Below, piece by piece: positions 34,079-44,812 of a stretch of 64,000 bases of DNA. The DNA comes from Branchiostoma belcheri (taxonomy: Eukaryota; Chordata; Leptocardii; Amphioxiformes; Branchiostomatidae). The notes beneath the pieces are model-generated. The model was not told the DNA's origin. It worked only from the letters and a program-made list of their open reading frames with translations, and did not search any database. Numbering within the stretch: the first letter of the stretch is position 1; each line of letters starts with the position of its first letter. The stretch is from positions 1,359,813 through 1,423,812 of the forward strand of contig NW_017803898.1 of NCBI RefSeq assembly GCF_001625305.1, written 5' to 3'. The position numbers and the translations under genes are program-made.

Positions 34079-36067
34079 TCATGATTGTCCACCGATTTCA
34101 AGAGATGACAAGTCGACATCTTCTTTGCAGTCGCAGAAAGGAAAGTTACAACATTCCTGTAGCCATGGACGAGGAATGAAATTCGACAGACCGATTTGCT
34201 TTTCTTCTTCAGTCAGAGACCTGACATGTTCTTCCACTGCTTTATTGATGACGCCCATGACGACAGGGTATCTAGGATCGCTGATTGGTCGATCTTCACC
34301 TGGATCGTTGGTGACGTCATACAGCAATGGCGGATCGTTGTAGGTGACCTCTTGACCTGCGCACCGGCAGATGCGCAGTGAGTAGCAGCCTGTGGTACCC
34401 GGGTCCCAGTTGTAAGAAACAAAGTGGGCTTTCCATGTGACATTTCCTGTGTGACAAGTGAAAGAGAAAGAAACTTCATTCCTTGAAATTTCATTACTAC
34501 CAAATACAACAAGGGGATGTCGAATGGGGAGGGCATTACAACTATCCCTCAACAGAGACGGGGGGCGCCACAGACTTTCTGCAACCTGTGATCCACTGCT
34601 CACGGAGTCACATGTGTTATCTACGTACTTGACATCACGGAAGCGGTGGATTGCTCATTCCTTGACAAAGACTGGAGTTGTACAGTGGAAAATTTGGGTG
34701 AGTCCAATTTGTTGTGTTGGAAATTGCAGTTTAAACTTGCTTCATAAGGGGATGTCGAATCATTTTATTTCAATGCCTGAAAATACAGGTGCCATGAAAA
34801 TAAAACTTTCTCTGGACGCCAATAACTAACCAAGGAGGTTACTAACCATATACATGTACCGAAGATCAAAGAAATCCATCGTCACATCCACTATGAGCTA
34901 CAGCTGCGAACACACAAACATTACCTACTGTGGCCGACATGTACAAGTTGAAGTAGAAAAGTGTACCTATCGGCCACCGTAATTAGTAAAATACCGAAAA
35001 CAGTACTCGCGGAAGGATACCTCATTCCAGTCAGGTGGTAACAAACAATCTCACCATCTGAGTAAAGAGACTCTTTTTACACAGCCAAGTGTTTTATTCA
35101 GCCGACGTTTCGGTGACCGTCTGTCACCTTCCTCAGGGCAGTTCTGACTGGTTCACATTGCACTGCAACACAGCTGTCGCTGCTATAGATGCATTCCCAA
35201 ACGTACAATATTTACATATCTAGACATATACGTGGTTATATAGGGAACTGTATCTACAATGCGGTCCCAAACGTACAGGAGTTGGATTTTTAAAAGCTCA
35301 CCTTCTCTTGGCCTGTACCTGACCGCGTGCAGATATTCGCTGCAGTAGTGGAACAGCACGTCGTGAGGTGACGTCACTGCGGCCCCACCTAGCAACGGCA
35401 TGATGTTGCGCCCGTCTATCACCTATATGGTGACAGACGCACAAAACTGTTCAAGCTTGTTTCTGCTTGCTCAACGGAATTCGTTACAATTTATGCTATA
35501 GATAAATTCAATTTTATTCTAGAAGGTAATAACCCTTATTGTGTACAAATAGGTAAATACATGTCATGTATGTCAAAGGTATGCCAAAAAGCAGTTACTC
35601 AATTCATCAAGCAACTGGATATGATTTTGGAATCCAGTTGCTTGAGTAACTGCTTTTTGGCGTATCTTATTACATGGATGTCTAACCTTCACCGACGTAA
35701 AATATCAAGGAAGGTTTAGACCTTAGACAAGTAGTATATAAGTTGATTCATCTATTGTCTTGTACGTATCTGTCTGTATGCATGTCAACATGTAGGTAAG
35801 ACCTTGCGAAAGTCGCTGTACTTTTGTTGTGCCAAATACAGTTCATATCACCTTGTCCTGAGGAAGCGGCGTCCCCAGGATGTCAGCTACCGTTGGGAAG
35901 ATGTCCATTTGACTTGTTGCTTCGGACACCACAGTGCCGGGCTTGATCTTCCTATAATATAACAAAAGGTACAAGCAAGAAAAGGTTAACTTCGTTGAAG
36001 AAAGTTAGTACTATATATGAAGCATACAAGTACAAGTACAAAACAAGTACATACATTTAGTGAATGC

Positions 36068-36140
<73 letters not shown>

Positions 36141-39100
36141 TGTGCGTTGTTGTTATGCAAGATTTGGAATACCTTGGCCACTGCACAAGTGTAGGCATAC
36201 GAATCCCTCCTTCAGAACCTCCCTGTCCTTTGCCTCCTGGAAGGATGGAATCGAACAAAAAACACAATAATTTGAATTAACAAACTAAATTGTCCACTCT
36301 AGATCTGTTAATTCTTACTCAAACACATTCATATATATGGTCAGATGGGAGTCTAAATCTTTCCTACTATAAAATTGCAACATGATGTAACCCAACACCA
36401 GTTACCATGGTGACAGACGTCTGGTTCAGACCATAGACCTTATTTCTTTGGAGAAGAAGAAGAAACTTAGTAAAAACAATATGTTTTCCTTCGGTAAAAA
36501 CATAAAAATCATGATGGTTGAATAATTTTATCCCTCACCCTTGTATATGCCGTTTGACCCTCCTTCGACCCCCGTTTCAATATGGCCGCCGTTGTCCGAC
36601 GTGAAGTACACAAACGTGTTCTCCGTGAGACCGAGGCGTTCTAGCGTTGCCATGACGACCCCGACGCTCCAATCCATCTCCTCCACGGCGTCGCCATAGA
36701 GACCGTGGCGGCTTCTCCCGCGGAACTCCATATAAGGAAGTTGGGCGGTGTGGACGTTCCAATACGAGACTTCCAACAAGAAGGGTTCTTTTTTGCTTTC
36801 TTCCAAGAATCTAACAGCTTCAAGGGTCATCCTAGGCGTAATCGTAGAAACATTGAACGGCATTTCTATGATTTCGTCATCTCTCATAATCACACAGTTT
36901 AACCGTCTTCCATTGGTCAGAGCTAAGTGTGGATACGCTACAAGCGACCAACCAAATACGGACAACAGAAACACAGTTTTCCATTGGATGTACCTGAAGT
37001 ATTTGAGAGCCAAGATGGCGACGAAAATTGTTGTTGAAATCTCCCACAAGCGCAGATGTCGATAGAGCAACATTGCGATGTACTGTCCTACTGTTACTGT
37101 CACATCTGGATCGCAGTCCAAGCCGTTGGTTAGAGGGAGCCCGTAGAAGTAGTCGAAACCGAAGTTGCTAGGATGGTGACAGTGGTCGCCTGCCCATGCA
37201 CAGTTGAGACCAAGATGCCATTTTCCTGTAAATGAATTTTAAAAAACACTAGAACGGTAACATTTGCAAACCAAATGCATAATGTTTACATTCGCATAAT
37301 TAGTCTGCTCTGTTAATTCTTACTCAAGCACATTTTCATACATATGGTCAGACAGAAGTAGAAATCCCTCCTGCTATAAAATAGCAACATGATGTAACCC
37401 AACACCAGTTAAAACAAAAACAAAAGTTAAAAAACATTTTTTTTTCAATGTAAGACCACAGCAAGTAAATTTCATGGACGACATACTCCGCAGATTCGAA
37501 TTCTAATGCGATAGGGCGAAAAAACAAGGTGGGCCGAAATGACTAAAAACTTCCTTCGTATTTTCTAATTTTGACATCATAAACCTTGTTAAGCAGAAAT
37601 GGTACCTATATTGCGCTAAGTTTAATGCCAACTATTACAACATCAAGTAAAACAATAAAAAATTTCGATAATCTGTCATCCACGTTCCGGCATCGCAATG
37701 GACATCTTTGCCCATTTTCAGCATGTTGAGCACTGTCAGAGGGCAACAAAATTTCTTTCTTTTTTTTAAATCAGGCGAAAATACTAAATGCGCGCGTTCA
37801 TGTCGTCCATAAAATTTACTTGCTGTGGCCTAATATTGTAAAACGTGCATGTATACAGAAAATCGCAGATTTTAGACCTGGAAAGTGATTTTGTTTGTTT
37901 GTTTGTTTGTTTTGAACGATGTATCACCTAACTCACCTAGTAATGCTGTTCTGTACCCATGAGCCTTTGCCAGTTGTGGAAAAGTGACCTCCGACCTCGG
38001 TAACCCGGATGGAATGGCCAACTGTACAAAAGCTAGTGGTAAGTCCGTCCCAACCATTCCTGTAGATATAATTATAAAGTAAAATTTACTGCAAAGCAAA
38101 TGCATGTTTAACTCTACATGTTCTAGCTTACTAACTTATGTTCTCTTAATTACTAAAAAACATTCATATATATGGTGAGCAGCCCCCCCCCCCCATCTCT
38201 GTTCTGCTTCAAAGTGTAACCCAACACCACATATTGTTGCTACAGCACCAGGTACCATGGTGACAGACGTCTGGTCCAGGTCATTGACTTTATTTGTTGG
38301 AGAAGAAGAAGAAGAAACTGAGCAAAAAAAAAGCAATGTTTTCCTTCTGTGAAGGTACGTAAACACAAAGTCTGGTCCAGGTCATTGACCTTGTGTGTTT
38401 GAAACGGAAGAAGAGGAAGAAACTGAGCAAAAACAATATATTGTCATTATGCAAAGGTAATAAAAATAAGTTTACCATATCTGATGGGATACCGCCCGGT
38501 GAGGAAGGCCGATCTGCTGGGGGTACAGACGGCAGCGGCCGCCAGGTGCTGGGTTAACTTGGCCCCCTTAGCAGCTATCCTGTCGATATGTGGAGTTCTG
38601 AAAACGCAGGCAAAAAGTTCAGTGGTCCATAGTTTTGATAAGAGATGTACACTGTAAGAATACAAGTATTGCACAGCGAACTAGACTATTTCCTGAGAGG
38701 GGTGAAAGATCACCATTCACTCAACCGCGACGGGGGCCGACGTCGTCTACCTGACCCAGTGTTGACGGCACACTTTACGAATTAATGAGCCTGACTACGG
38801 ATTACGAAGACTAAAAAGGCCCGATTACGCCTTACGAAAAAGGGCATACATGTGGTTCAATGACCAAGGCTGCAAAGTCCAAAGTTCATGGTGGCGAGGG
38901 TGGAGGGGCTACGTGTGAAACGTGGCCTCATAGCTATAGATTACTCCTGTTTATACCCTAAAATCCAGACTAGTATCGGGACGTTAGCCGTTTTCCTTCG
39001 GCAGCCAGAAGCCCTTCGCCCGCCTTTCTAAATTACCACTACGGGGGAGTTGAGCCCGGGGGAGTTTGGTCGGCCCTATATTGGCTCTTGGCTGCCGAAG

Positions 39101-39317
39101 AAAAAAAGGCTAACGGTCCGATACTAGTCTAGCTCCCTGAGGGTATCCTTCTTAGTACAACCGTGCGTCCTTACCGGATTGTGTCGTTTCCGAAGCACCC
39201 GACGTCGCCGATGCCCAAGTCGTCGGCCACGAAGAAGACGAAGTTGGGCCGATCGCTCCCTCGGGAAGAACCGAGGGCGACGCAGCACAGGAAAGCGAAC
39301 CACGCCGGACGGACCAT
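34079..39317 (-). CDS. Arylsulfatase, steryl-sulfatase (STS/ARS) type, complete (575 aa)
   Basis: Hydrolyses sulfate esters, probably of steroid or aryl type, in the ER/secretory membranes. Minus-strand exons: 39317-39175, 38597-38476, 38059-37937, 37225-36539, 36236-36173, 35951-35852, 35422-35302, 34446-34079; 1728 nt, all phases consistent, TGA stop. It has a signal peptide [16 protein letters not shown], metal-site Asp pair VADDLGIGD (D32, D33), formylglycine motif [12 protein letters not shown] (C72), GKWHLG, and two hydrophobic helices in exon 4 ([28 protein letters not shown]), as in steryl sulfatase. The C-terminal GNVTWKAHF...[18 protein letters not shown] is typical of the STS/ARSD/ARSE branch. 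An in-frame upstream ATG reads through a 15-bp tandem repeat and is not preferred. It is divergent from the sulfotransferase. Confidence 0.93.
34570..34748 (+). repeat. Second copy of the ~185-bp segment of 30217-30405
   Basis: Nearly identical to 30225-30402, with a small insertion around TATCTACGTACTTGACATCACGG. It lies in sulfatase intron 7. Confidence 0.75.
35050..35210 (-). mobile_element. Dispersed family 4 element with hammerhead-like core
   Basis: On the minus strand: GTGCAATGTGAACCAGTCAGAACTGCC, then CTGAGGA (35136-35130), hairpin GGTGAC-AGAC-GGTCACC, GAAAC (35111-35107), GTCGGCTGAATAAAA. Related copies are at 48688-48800, 48975-49095, 60685-60812 (core deleted) and 63815-63985. It sits in sulfatase intron 7. 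Confidence 0.6.
35580..35675. repeat. Foldback repeat with CAGTTACTCAAGCAACTGGA arms
   Basis: ATGCCAAAAAGCAGTTACTC...CAAGCAACTGGA and TCCAGTTGCTTGAGTAACTGCTTTTTGGCRTAT are inverses around ATATGATTTTGGAA. The same phrase occurs unpaired at 30625-30660. Confidence 0.75.
36069..36139. repeat. (GT)n microsatellite
   Basis: About 35 uninterrupted GT units in sulfatase intron 5. Poly(Cys-Val) and poly(His-Thr) frames over it are artefacts. Confidence 0.99.
36300..36525. repeat. Dispersed MITE-like family 1 copy
   Basis: TTCTTACTCAAACACATTCATATATATGG, GTAACCCAACACCAGTTACCATGGTGACAGACGTCTGG, GAAGAAGAAGAAAC and AATATGTTTTCCTTCGGTAAA. It lies in sulfatase intron 4 and ends about 15 bp from exon 4. 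Confidence 0.8.
37240..37420. repeat. Dispersed MITE-like family 1 copy (3'-truncated)
   Basis: CTAGAACGGTAACATTTGCAAACCAAATGCATAATG through GTAACCCAACACCAGTTA. In sulfatase intron 3, about 15 bp from exon 4. Confidence 0.75.
37454..37830. mobile_element. PIF/Harbinger-like MITE with TAA target duplication
   Basis: Ends GACCACAGCAAGTAAATTTC... and ...AAATTTACTTGCTGTGGCC are inverted over ~30 bp. TAA is duplicated at 37451-37453 and 37831-37833. The same element is at 61076-61461 with TTA duplications. A 3-bp TWA duplication is the Harbinger hallmark. No transposase. Confidence 0.75.
38100..38470. repeat. Two family 1 copies in sulfatase intron 2
   Basis: Copy one spans ~38100-38350, and a second 3' half ~38345-38465 repeats GTCTGGTCCAGGTCATTGACC and GAAACTGAGCAAAAACAATA. 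A perfect IR-1 site AGGTCATTGACCT is at 38379-38391. Confidence 0.75.
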
Positions 39318-39348
39318 GGTCTCTGTTTGTTTCACCCCGAAAGGTAAC

Positions 39349-39412
39349 AGTCTACAGGTCAACAGTCTACGGGTCAACAGTCTACGGGTCAACAGTCTAC
39401 AGGTCAACAGGT
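39349..39412. repeat. 15-bp tandem repeat just upstream of the sulfatase start
   Basis: Four to five units of CAACAGTCTACGGGT, some with CAGGT, starting about 30 bp 5' of the start codon. It could lie in the promoter or 5' UTR. Confidence 0.9.
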
Positions 39413-39797
39413 CCGCGCATGCGCTAATTTGGACACCGTAGTCAGATCATGTTACCAGTACGTCGGTGCAGGTAACACTGGCAACTTACTCACGTGACCA
39501 GCGATTTGAACTCTTGTACTTTGGACTTGTTCCTTATCTCTCCCTTCCCCGAGCTCCATATGTGACAAACGGTGAGTAGAGAACTTTTCTAACTTACTTA
39601 AAACTTGTATTTTGGCCCAACCTTTCCAAGTCATCTTTAACAGAATTTAGCTCTATTTTAGATCGTATAAGGTGTATATTCTTATTAAGAATTTGAGTGT
39701 ATTTGAGCAAGGAGCCTTCCAGTACATTATTGCTATATATCATTTATGTGAAATCTATGATACATTTTCACAGGAACAACGAAAACGTTGGATAAAG

Positions 39798-42700
39798 ATG
39801 GATAAGTGGTTTGAATACAAAGGGGCGCTTTTCGATCCACGGATGTTCACCAAAGAGTCGCTTGACGTCATACCTGATTACGTCATACGTGACGACGATG
39901 TCGTCATTGTTACCTATCCAAAAGCAGGTAAGAAATGATTATATATATTATCATATATAAATCATTATAACAATGATTTAGGAAAAAATATGAAATAGAA
40001 AGGTAACATTTGCAAAAGCAAATGCATAATGTTTACCTTTGCATATGGTCTGCTCTGTTAATTCTTACTCAAACACATTCATATAATATATGGTGACAGG
40101 AGTCTAAATCCCTCCTACTATAAAATTGCAACATGATGTAAGCCAACACTAGTTACCATGGTGACAGACGCTGGTTCAGGTCATTGACCTTATTGGTTTG
40201 GAGAAGAAGAAGACGAAGAAACAGAGCCAAAACAATACTAGTATGTTTTCCTTCGGTACACAAATATCATGTCATATATTTTCCAGGGACGAACTGGATT
40301 ATAGAGATCGTGAACAAGCTGCTGAGGGCTGCTGGGAAGACTGACGTCACGACAGAGGATATCCCGTGGGCCATCGAGTCCACCTTACCGCAGTTCGGAC
40401 AGCCTGGTCACGTGATCCTCAAGGACCAACCATCGCCCAGGATTCTCCACACGCACCTTCCGTACCATCTGGCGCCAAACATGGTCACAAATCCGGAAGG
40501 AAAGGTAATATCTTTGTGTGTCAATAATGATATTTATGTTTACCGAAGGAAAACATATTGTTTTTGCTCTGTTTCCTCTTCTTCTTCCTCTCCAAACCAA
40601 TAAGGTCAATGACCTGAACCGGACGTCTGTCATAATGGTAACTAGTGTTGGGTTACATCATGTTGCAATTCTATAACAGGGGGATTGTCTGACCACATTT
40701 TTTTTTTGATATTTGCAAAAGGCCATTTGACTAATGATTTCAGTTGATTGACAGGGTTGTGATCCGGTAGGCATATGCCAATAATGCGGTATAAGTTCGC
40801 CAAGAATTTGTACTGTGTAATAATAGTATGAAACATGGTGAAGGGCCTTATAGCGGAGTAAATTACATCGTACAATCATTCTATGATGTAATAACGTCGG
40901 ATATTTCCCGATGATCATACAAGTCTACTTACCATATCTACTTTCAGAAAGTTTCCAATTTCTTGTTTTTTTTTTATAAAAGGTGAAAGCTATAGTGTTG
41001 ATGAGGAACCCTAAAGACACGGTGGTGTCTTCGCATCATTTTAATCGCAAGATGCAAGCATCACTGGGCGCGCCCTCGGATGTCACACCCTGGGACAAGT
41101 ATTTACAATGTTTTTTGGACGGGAAAGGTAAGATTTCGTACTTAGAATGTAAGAAATGGCTTTGATATTACTTCTAGGAAGGAAGTATGTTTTAGGGCGT
41201 TTCAATTGATAGTTTGTGTGTTTGTGTTGAGTCCGCACTGGGACCTGTAAATTTATTTTGGACGGAAAAGGTAAGAATCCGAAATAACGTTGTGTCATTA
41301 CTTCCTGGACGGAAGTTTTGTTTACGTGCACGTTAATATATAGTTTGTGTGTTTGTGTCGATTCCGCACTGGGACCTGTTGAGTTTAATGTCATTAACGG
41401 TTTTTGAATAAACTTTTGCAGAAGAAAGCGTTAATTATGTGCTCTAATATTAAAATTCAGTAATGTACGGTGATTTCTACGACCACGCGCTGGGCTGGTG
41501 GCAGATGAGAGACGATCCACATTTCCTGTTCCTGAAGTATGAAGACATGAAGAAGGTTAGTTTCCTTAAAATTACGGTGCACATTATGGTGTTTGTGGGA
41601 GATATTAGATACCTGGTTCCTTTACAATAACAGTACATTATAGTGATATATATATATATATAATAGACACCTAGAAGTTTAGTTTGCAGCTTGTAGCATG
41701 TGTAAGGTAAGGACAATGGGTTTTCATTTATGTATTGCTACTGTGTGTATGGAGGGGGTATTGTTGTTTAGACAACCATTCCTAGACATGCCTGTGAGAC
41801 TTATCTGCAATATGTTGATAGCTAAGATAACAACTAGGTATGCAGGGCTTACTCCAGAAAAAGTGCGGATTTATCAATAGAGAGGTTTTAACGCACACAC
41901 ATGATATTTACAGTGCATGATGCACTTTATCATCTAAATTAACAATTACCAAACTTACCTGGAATTTATCATTATTGTTAAATCAGTCCTTACATGTAGT
42001 GTATGAAACTCACAAGTCAACCACCCAAAACAATATACTTTCGTACTAGGAAGAAACAAGTCATTAGGTCGTCCAAAACCCTCACCTTCTTCCCTTCTTA
42101 CAGGACCTGTCCAGTGTTGTTATGAAGATAAAGGAATTCTTGGACATCACTTTGGATGACGTCACCACGGCAAGCATCATCGAGTCCTTCAGTTTTGCCA
42201 ACCTGACATCTGCTTGGAAAACTTCCGGAAATCAACTCAAAACTTTCATCGCAAGAAAAGGTGATGAAGTACTCAGGGATTGGATGTTTTTCTGAACTAT
42301 CACACTTTTGCGTATCTACCAGGCTTCAGAGGCGGCTGGAAAGAGTAGAAATTGACAATGGACAGATTTTGTAGGAGAGTTAGTCTACCCTCTACCAGGC
42401 TCTAGAGGCGACTAGAAAGGATGGAAATTGACCAAATAGACACATAACATGCATGCCAGGGGAGTTGATTCGCTAGAGGAATACAGAATCCGGCAAACTG
42501 TACTGATTTAGCGGACCAACTTCCCTGGCATGTTATATGCCTATTTTTGACCAATTTCTACTCCCCGGGTCACTGAGATACTTTGTGTCCAGTGTGCTCC
42601 CAGGCTAACTCTTTGCAGCCGCTCCTGAAGCCTAGTAGAGGATAACTACATTTAGTATTTTGGGTACTTGGTAAGATTTGTTAGTTCCTTTGGCAAAGCC

Positions 42701-43749
42701 TTTGGACTAAAACTTGAGTCAAAATCAAAACTATCATTTTTGTATGATTGTTGGTGTGTTTTTACCTCCATGAAAAATGGAGGTATTGTTTTTGGCGTGT
42801 CTGTCTGTATGTATGTATGTATGTATGTATGTCTGTCTGTGTGTCTGTGTGTCTGTCTGTCTGTGTTTCCGCAACTTTGTGGTCAGCATAACTTCAGAAC
42901 GCCTTTATGGATTATGATGATATTTGGTATGTTGGTAAGTCTTAGGAAGACAAACGTCAAGGTCAAATATGGGCCTCCTGGTGGATGACCTTGGTACTGC
43001 AGCAGAACTTCCGGTTTTTGTATCTTTTGTCCTGAACATGCTATGGTCTTGATGTTTTGGTGACAGATTGATTTTCCTGTCAGGAATAAGTGGTGTGAGT
43101 TTGGTCCCCCTAGCAGCTTGTTCTGGAACTGCAGGGCACTTTCTGGCGAAATGTTTAAAAGCCAATAAGTCAAGATAGGAACAACATATTTTCATAATTT
43201 TTGGTGTGTAGGTAGCTGACAGAGAGATGTACATGATTAAATGCAAATTATGCAAATGAGGACTTTATTTGCATAATTAATGAGGAAATTCTATAATTAC
43301 AGTGTTTTACATTATACTACTTTCATACATGTAATGTATGTAACCTATGGCAGGCAGAACATCAACAGATACTAATTATGCAAATGATGACCTTATTTGC
43401 ATAATGTATGCAAAAATTCTATGATTTCTTAATGGTGAATGATGGGAATGTCATACTTGGGACATCTGTAAGTTAATCAAAAGTTCACATACATCACGAT
43501 GCATATATCATGTTAATGCGGAGGTAATTTGCATAATTAAAGAGGAAATTTACATTTACATATCAAGCCCATATTTCATGGAGGTTTGAAATCTCGGAAT
43601 TCTTGTTTTATGATTGCAGTTGTTTTTGTTTCATTGCAGGTGTGGTTGGCGACTGGAAGAACCATTTCTCGGAGCCTCAGAGTGAAGCTTTCGACGCCAG
43701 GTACAGGGAGAGGCTGGAGGGGACTGGTCTACAGTTTGACTTTGAGTAG
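39798..43749 (+). CDS. Cytosolic sulfotransferase (SULT family), complete (284 aa)
   Basis: Transfers sulfate from PAPS to hydroxyl or amino groups of small molecules in the cytosol. Exons: 39798-39927, 40287-40504, 40983-41127, 41461-41555, 42104-42260, 43640-43749; 855 nt, phases consistent, TAG stop, AATAAA at 43835-43840. Motifs in order: PAPS 5'-phosphosulfate loop TYPKAGTNW (spliced across exons 1 and 2), ILHTHLPYHL, KVKAIVLMRNPKDTVVS (3'-phosphate site), the HF following it, FLFLKYEDMKK, and the C-terminal RK-GVVGDWKNHF. Length is typical of SULTs. The start ATG has AAGATGG context. The gene is divergent from the sulfatase, with starts 480 bp apart. Intron 5 holds a reverse family 3 element ending about 35 bp before exon 6. 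Confidence 0.93.
40000..40262 (+). repeat. Family 1 MITE-like element, nearly full length, in SULT intron 1
   Basis: It runs from AGAAAGGTAACATTTGCAAAAGCAAATGC through GTTACCATGGTGACAG to GTATGTTTTCCTTCGG. Perfect IR-1 AGGTCATTGACCT at 40178-40190. It ends about 25 bp before exon 2. Confidence 0.8.
40510..40690 (-). repeat. Family 1 copy, reverse, in SULT intron 2
   Basis: It starts within ~10-30 bp of the exon 2 donor: TTTACCGAAGGAAAACATATTGTTTTTGCTC, IR-1 AGGTCAATGACCT at 40603-40615, GGGTTACATCATGTTGCAATTCTATA. Confidence 0.8.
41110..41385 (+). repeat. ~135-bp tandem duplication that includes the SULT exon 3 donor
   Basis: TTTTTGGACGGGAAAGGTAAGA...TTTGTGTTGAGTCCGCACTGGGACCTGT (41111-41248) recurs as TTTTGGACGGAAAAGGTAAGA...TTTGTGTCGATTCCGCACTGGGACCTGT (41257-41380). 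The second copy contains a full decoy donor. Confidence 0.75.
42762..43606 (-). mobile_element. Family 3 element, full length, in SULT intron 5
   Basis: Reverse orientation: TACCTCCATGAAAAATGGAGGTATTG at the left, (GTATGTAT)n and (GTCTGTCT)n, the conserved block, ATTTGCATAAT boxes, and ATATTTCATGGAGGTTTGAAATCTCGGAATTC at the right. Same layout as 16997-17812. Confidence 0.75.
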
Positions 43750-43937
43750 GGCCAGAATATGGATGACTACCGCGAATTTCGTACCACAATGCTGTAAACC
43801 CTACAAAATAGCAGCAGAGTGAGCAATTTTATGTAATAAATTGCAAAAAAAATAGGAAAACGTGTTTCTAAAGTATCAAAAATACATTTTCTATATTTCT
43901 AATACTTAGCGTTCTCTAAGAAAAGGTCCAAAATAAC

Positions 43938-44025
43938 TCCTTCGAGCCGGATTCGAACCAGCGACCTAAGGATGACAACATGTATCCGCTACAGTCCTCC
44001 GCTCTACCAACTGAGCTATCGAAGG
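43938..44025 (-). tRNA. tRNA-Tyr: tRNA-Tyr(GTA) with 15-nt intron, copy 4
   Basis: Mature sequence as in copies 1-3. The intron differs by one base (CGGATACATGTTGTC). The 5' flank (44026-44105) is ~80% similar to that of copy 3. No clear T-run follows the 3' end immediately, so expression is less certain. Confidence 0.9.
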
Positions 44026-44395
44026 AACGATAACGTTGTGCGAAGCCGCATCCGTAACAAGTGTATCACAAGGAACCCTCTTGTAGAAAACGTTTTCTTT
44101 GAAGATATTGTGATCGTCGTATGACATGATAAATTTATTAGACACTCATGTAAACATTGATTCAATGATAATCGCTATGGCTCGAGCTCATCAAACCATT
44201 CGCGATTTTACAGCTTTAGTGGCAATGTTAATAATGTTTACTAAAATATTGCTTTGACAAATTTCATACCGCATTTTCTAAATTTTTTCTATGTTGTAGA
44301 GGAAAATGGGGTCCTTTAATTATTGTTTCGGTCCGATTTCTTTGGTGAAGAAAAACAAACAAACAAATAAACAAACAAACAAACAAAAATAACTT

Positions 44396-44468
44396 AGCCC
44401 CCTGTGAGATTTGAACTCACGACCCCTGGTTTACAAGACCAGTGCTCTAACCCCTGAGCTAAGGAGGC
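44396..44468 (-). tRNA. tRNA-Thr: tRNA-Thr(TGT), copy 1
   Basis: Minus strand: acceptor GCCTCCT/AGGGGGC, A box TAGCTCAGGGGTTAGAGC, anticodon arm CTGGT-CTTGTAA-ACCAG, B box AGTTCAAATCT. Intronless. Confidence 0.93.
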
Positions 44469-44483
44469 TGATATTTTTTCGTA

Positions 44484-44575
44484 TCCATTTTCTGTATCTG
44501 TATCAATAAAGCCGGTATAACCGCCCTTCGGCGTAACACACCAGCTTCGCAGGCACGCGGCGCGGCGACGCAAAT
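44484..44575 (-). repeat. CR1/L2-like retrotransposon tail fragment
   Basis: TTTTCTGTATCTGTAT...AAGCCGGTATAACCGCCCTTCGGCGTAACACACCAGCTTCG is the reverse of the retrotransposon tail at 2540-2635. It is duplicated with the tRNA-Thr at 46100-46190. Confidence 0.65.
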
Positions 44576-44812
44576 TTTCGTCTCGTAAACGGTCGTCGCC
44601 TTTCCGAACGGTCGTCGCCTTTTCTCAGAACGGTCGTCGCCTTTCCGAACGGTCGTCGCCTTTTCTCAGAACGGTCGTCGCCTTTCCGAACGGTCGTCGC
44701 TTTTTCTCAGAACGGTCGTCGCCTTTCCGAACGGTCGTCGCGATCGCCTTTTCTCAGAACGGTCGTCGCCTTTATGAACGGTCGTTGCCATTTCCGAGCG
44801 ACCGAACTTCAG
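44576..44812. repeat. GGTCGTCGCC minisatellite, array 1
   Basis: Alternating units of GGTCGTCGCCTTTCCGAAC (19 bp) and GGTCGTCGCCTTTTCTCAGAAC (22 bp), about 10 in all. Its sister array is at 46196-46420. Confidence 0.9.

Noticed and set aside
36017-36280. Poly(Cys-Val)/poly(His-Thr) ORFs
   Set aside because: Translation of a (GT)n microsatellite in an intron.
39318-39407. In-frame N-terminal extension of the sulfatase (repeated Arg-Leu-Leu-Thr)
   Set aside because: It is encoded by a 15-bp tandem repeat. The next ATG at 39317 starts a normal signal peptide.
40000-40690. Introner origin of the sulfotransferase introns
   Set aside because: Intron positions in sulfotransferases are widely shared among animals, so the repeats probably inserted into existing introns.
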